A stretch of DNA of 7,913 bases from positions 1-7,913 of the forward strand of contig MEQV01000293.1 in NCBI GenBank assembly GCA_001770355.1, written 5' to 3'. A model generated the notes under the pieces. The model saw nothing but the letters and a program-made list of their open reading frames with translations, searched no databases and was not told the DNA's origin. Positions 6,949 to 7,913 of this stretch are shown here, piece after piece; position 1 is the first letter of the stretch; every line of letters starts with the position of its first letter. A program made the translations under genes and the position numbers. The DNA is from Betaproteobacteria bacterium RIFCSPLOWO2_02_FULL_62_17 (GTDB lineage: Bacteria; Pseudomonadota; Gammaproteobacteria; Burkholderiales; SG8-39).

Positions 6949-7913
6949 ATGGGTCCCCAATACAGCCGCGTTTATCTGACCGCCCTGGGCTACGAACTCG
7001 GTCCGCAGATCGTGACCTCCGCCGAACTGGAGGCACGCCTGGCGCCGGTGTATGAGCGCTTGAATCTCCAGCAGGGTCAGCTGGAGGCGTGGACCGGCAT
7101 CGTCGAGCGGCGCTGGTGGGAAGAGGACGCACGCCTGTCGCTCGGAGCCGCCGCCGCCGCGCGCAAGGCGCTCGCAAAAACTTCCGTTCAGGCCGCCGAA
7201 CTCGGTGTGGTGATTTACGCCGGTGTCTGCCGCGAAAACTTCGAGCCGGCCACGGCTTGCGCCGTCGCCGATGCGCTCGGCGTGCGAGGCGCGGTGTCGG
7301 TCTATGACCTGAGCAATGCCTGCCTGGGTGTGCTCAACGGCATGATCGAGATCGCCAACCGCATTGAACTCGGCCAGATCCGCGCGGGACTGGTCGTTTC
7401 CTGCGAGACGGCGCGCGAAATCAATGAAATTGCGATTGCCCGGCTGTTGAATGAAATTCCGGACAACACCAGTGCCGGCCCCGGCATGGAAAAATTCGCC
7501 GAAACGCTTGCCACCTTTACCGGCGGCTCGGGCGCGGCGGCGATGCTGCTGACCGACGGTTCCTTCGGGGGCGCCAAGGGGCACCGCCTTAGCGGCGCGG
7601 TATCGCAGGTCGCGCCGGAGCACCATCGCCTGTGCCGCTGGGGGATGGAAGCGGCGCCCGCCGGCGGCTATCAATACGCGCAGTTCATGGCAACCGATTC
7701 GGTTGCGGTGCTCAAGCACGGAGTGAATCTGGGCCAGCAGACCTGGCAATTGTTCCTAAAGGAAATGGCCTGGACGCCGGCACAAGTCGATCGCGTCATC
7801 TGCCATCAGGTGGGCAGCGGGCATCAGGATGCGATTTTGAAATCCCTGCAGGTGCCAAAGGAGAAGGACTACACCACCTACCGGTTTCTCGGCAACATGG
7901 GCACGGCGGCATT
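6949..7913 (+). CDS. OleA-like KASIII family beta-ketoacyl synthase (3' partial)
   Basis: This is a thiolase-fold condensing enzyme of the KASIII (FabH/OleA) family. The window shows 321 complete codons and no stop; related proteins are about 330-350 residues, so only a short tail is missing. The ATG at 6949 is the only reasonable start, because an in-frame TGA sits at 6940-6942 and the family N-terminus (VTSAELEARLAPVYERL) begins about 17 residues in. The catalytic triad is complete: Cys in LSNACLG (residue 125, codon 7321), His in ICHQV (residue 286, codon 7804) and Asn in GNMGTAA (residue 316, codon 7894). Glu 99 in NFEPATA lies 26 residues before the Cys, as does the key Glu of characterised OleA, whereas E. 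coli FabH has Phe at the matching place. OleA joins two fatty acyl chains head-to-head into a beta-keto acid. The alternative is a specialised KASIII that starts or releases the neighbouring pathway. Confidence 0.93.
   Translation, partial: MGPQYSRVYLTALGYELGPQIVTSAELEARLAPVYERLNLQQGQLEAWTGIVERRWWEEDARLSLGAAAAARKALAKTSVQAAELGVVIYAGVCRENFEPATACAVADALGVRGAVSVYDLSNACLGVLNGMIEIANRIELGQIRAGLVVSCETAREINEIAIARLLNEIPDNTSAGPGMEKFAETLATFTGGSGAAAMLLTDGSFGGAKGHRLSGAVSQVAPEHHRLCRWGMEAAPAGGYQYAQFMATDSVAVLKHGVNLGQQTWQLFLKEMAWTPAQVDRVICHQVGSGHQDAILKSLQVPKEKDYTTYRFLGNMGTAA

Noticed and set aside
7012..7014. GTG as an alternative start of the OleA-like gene
   Set aside because: It would remove the family N-terminal segment and has no ribosome binding site. 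The ATG at 6949 matches the expected N-terminal length.
6886..7749. 287-residue open frame on the minus strand, opposite the OleA-like gene
   Set aside because: The + strand encodes a complete KASIII catalytic triad with correct spacing across the same bases. The minus frame shows no family motif and extends across the gene junction.

Overview
The window lies inside a secondary-lipid (PUFA-synthase-like) biosynthetic locus of a high-GC bacterium. It holds two co-directional + strand genes, and both run off the window. The third-position GC bias, the near-complete coding density and the gene families fit a high-GC Gram-negative such as a proteobacterium. The taxon is an inference and cannot be fixed from this sequence.

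Layout. Positions 2-6928 are one reading frame, open at the left edge, encoding a multidomain synthase of the PfaC / Pfa3 type. The order is ketosynthase (KS, N-terminus missing), chain-length-factor-like KS (CLF), acyltransferase (AT), then two double-hotdog FabA-like dehydratases (DH1, DH2). The visible part is 2308 residues. After a 20-base gap, a KASIII/thiolase-fold gene begins at 6949 and is still open at 7913 (321 complete codons visible). Its motifs fit the OleA branch better than housekeeping FabH.

How the genes may work together. The synthase has the condensing, loading and dehydrating activities of an iterative PUFA-type pathway. It has no visible acyl carrier protein, ketoreductase or enoylreductase, so it must rely on partner proteins, expected to be encoded outside the window (a PfaA-like KS-AT-ACP-KR protein and an ER). 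The tightly linked OleA-like enzyme could take an acyl product and join it to a second acyl chain, releasing a long beta-keto acid, ketone or hydrocarbon precursor, or it could act as a starter or release enzyme. This coupling is an inference from gene order and active-site residues.

I saw no tRNA, rRNA, mobile element, CRISPR array, terminator or convincing promoter. Essentially all of the window is coding. The most interesting points are the pairing of a PfaC-like synthase (with an internal AT and no C-terminal acyltransferase) with an OleA-like condensing enzyme, the active-site asymmetry across the four hotdog folds, and the unusual gene junction at 6925-6951.
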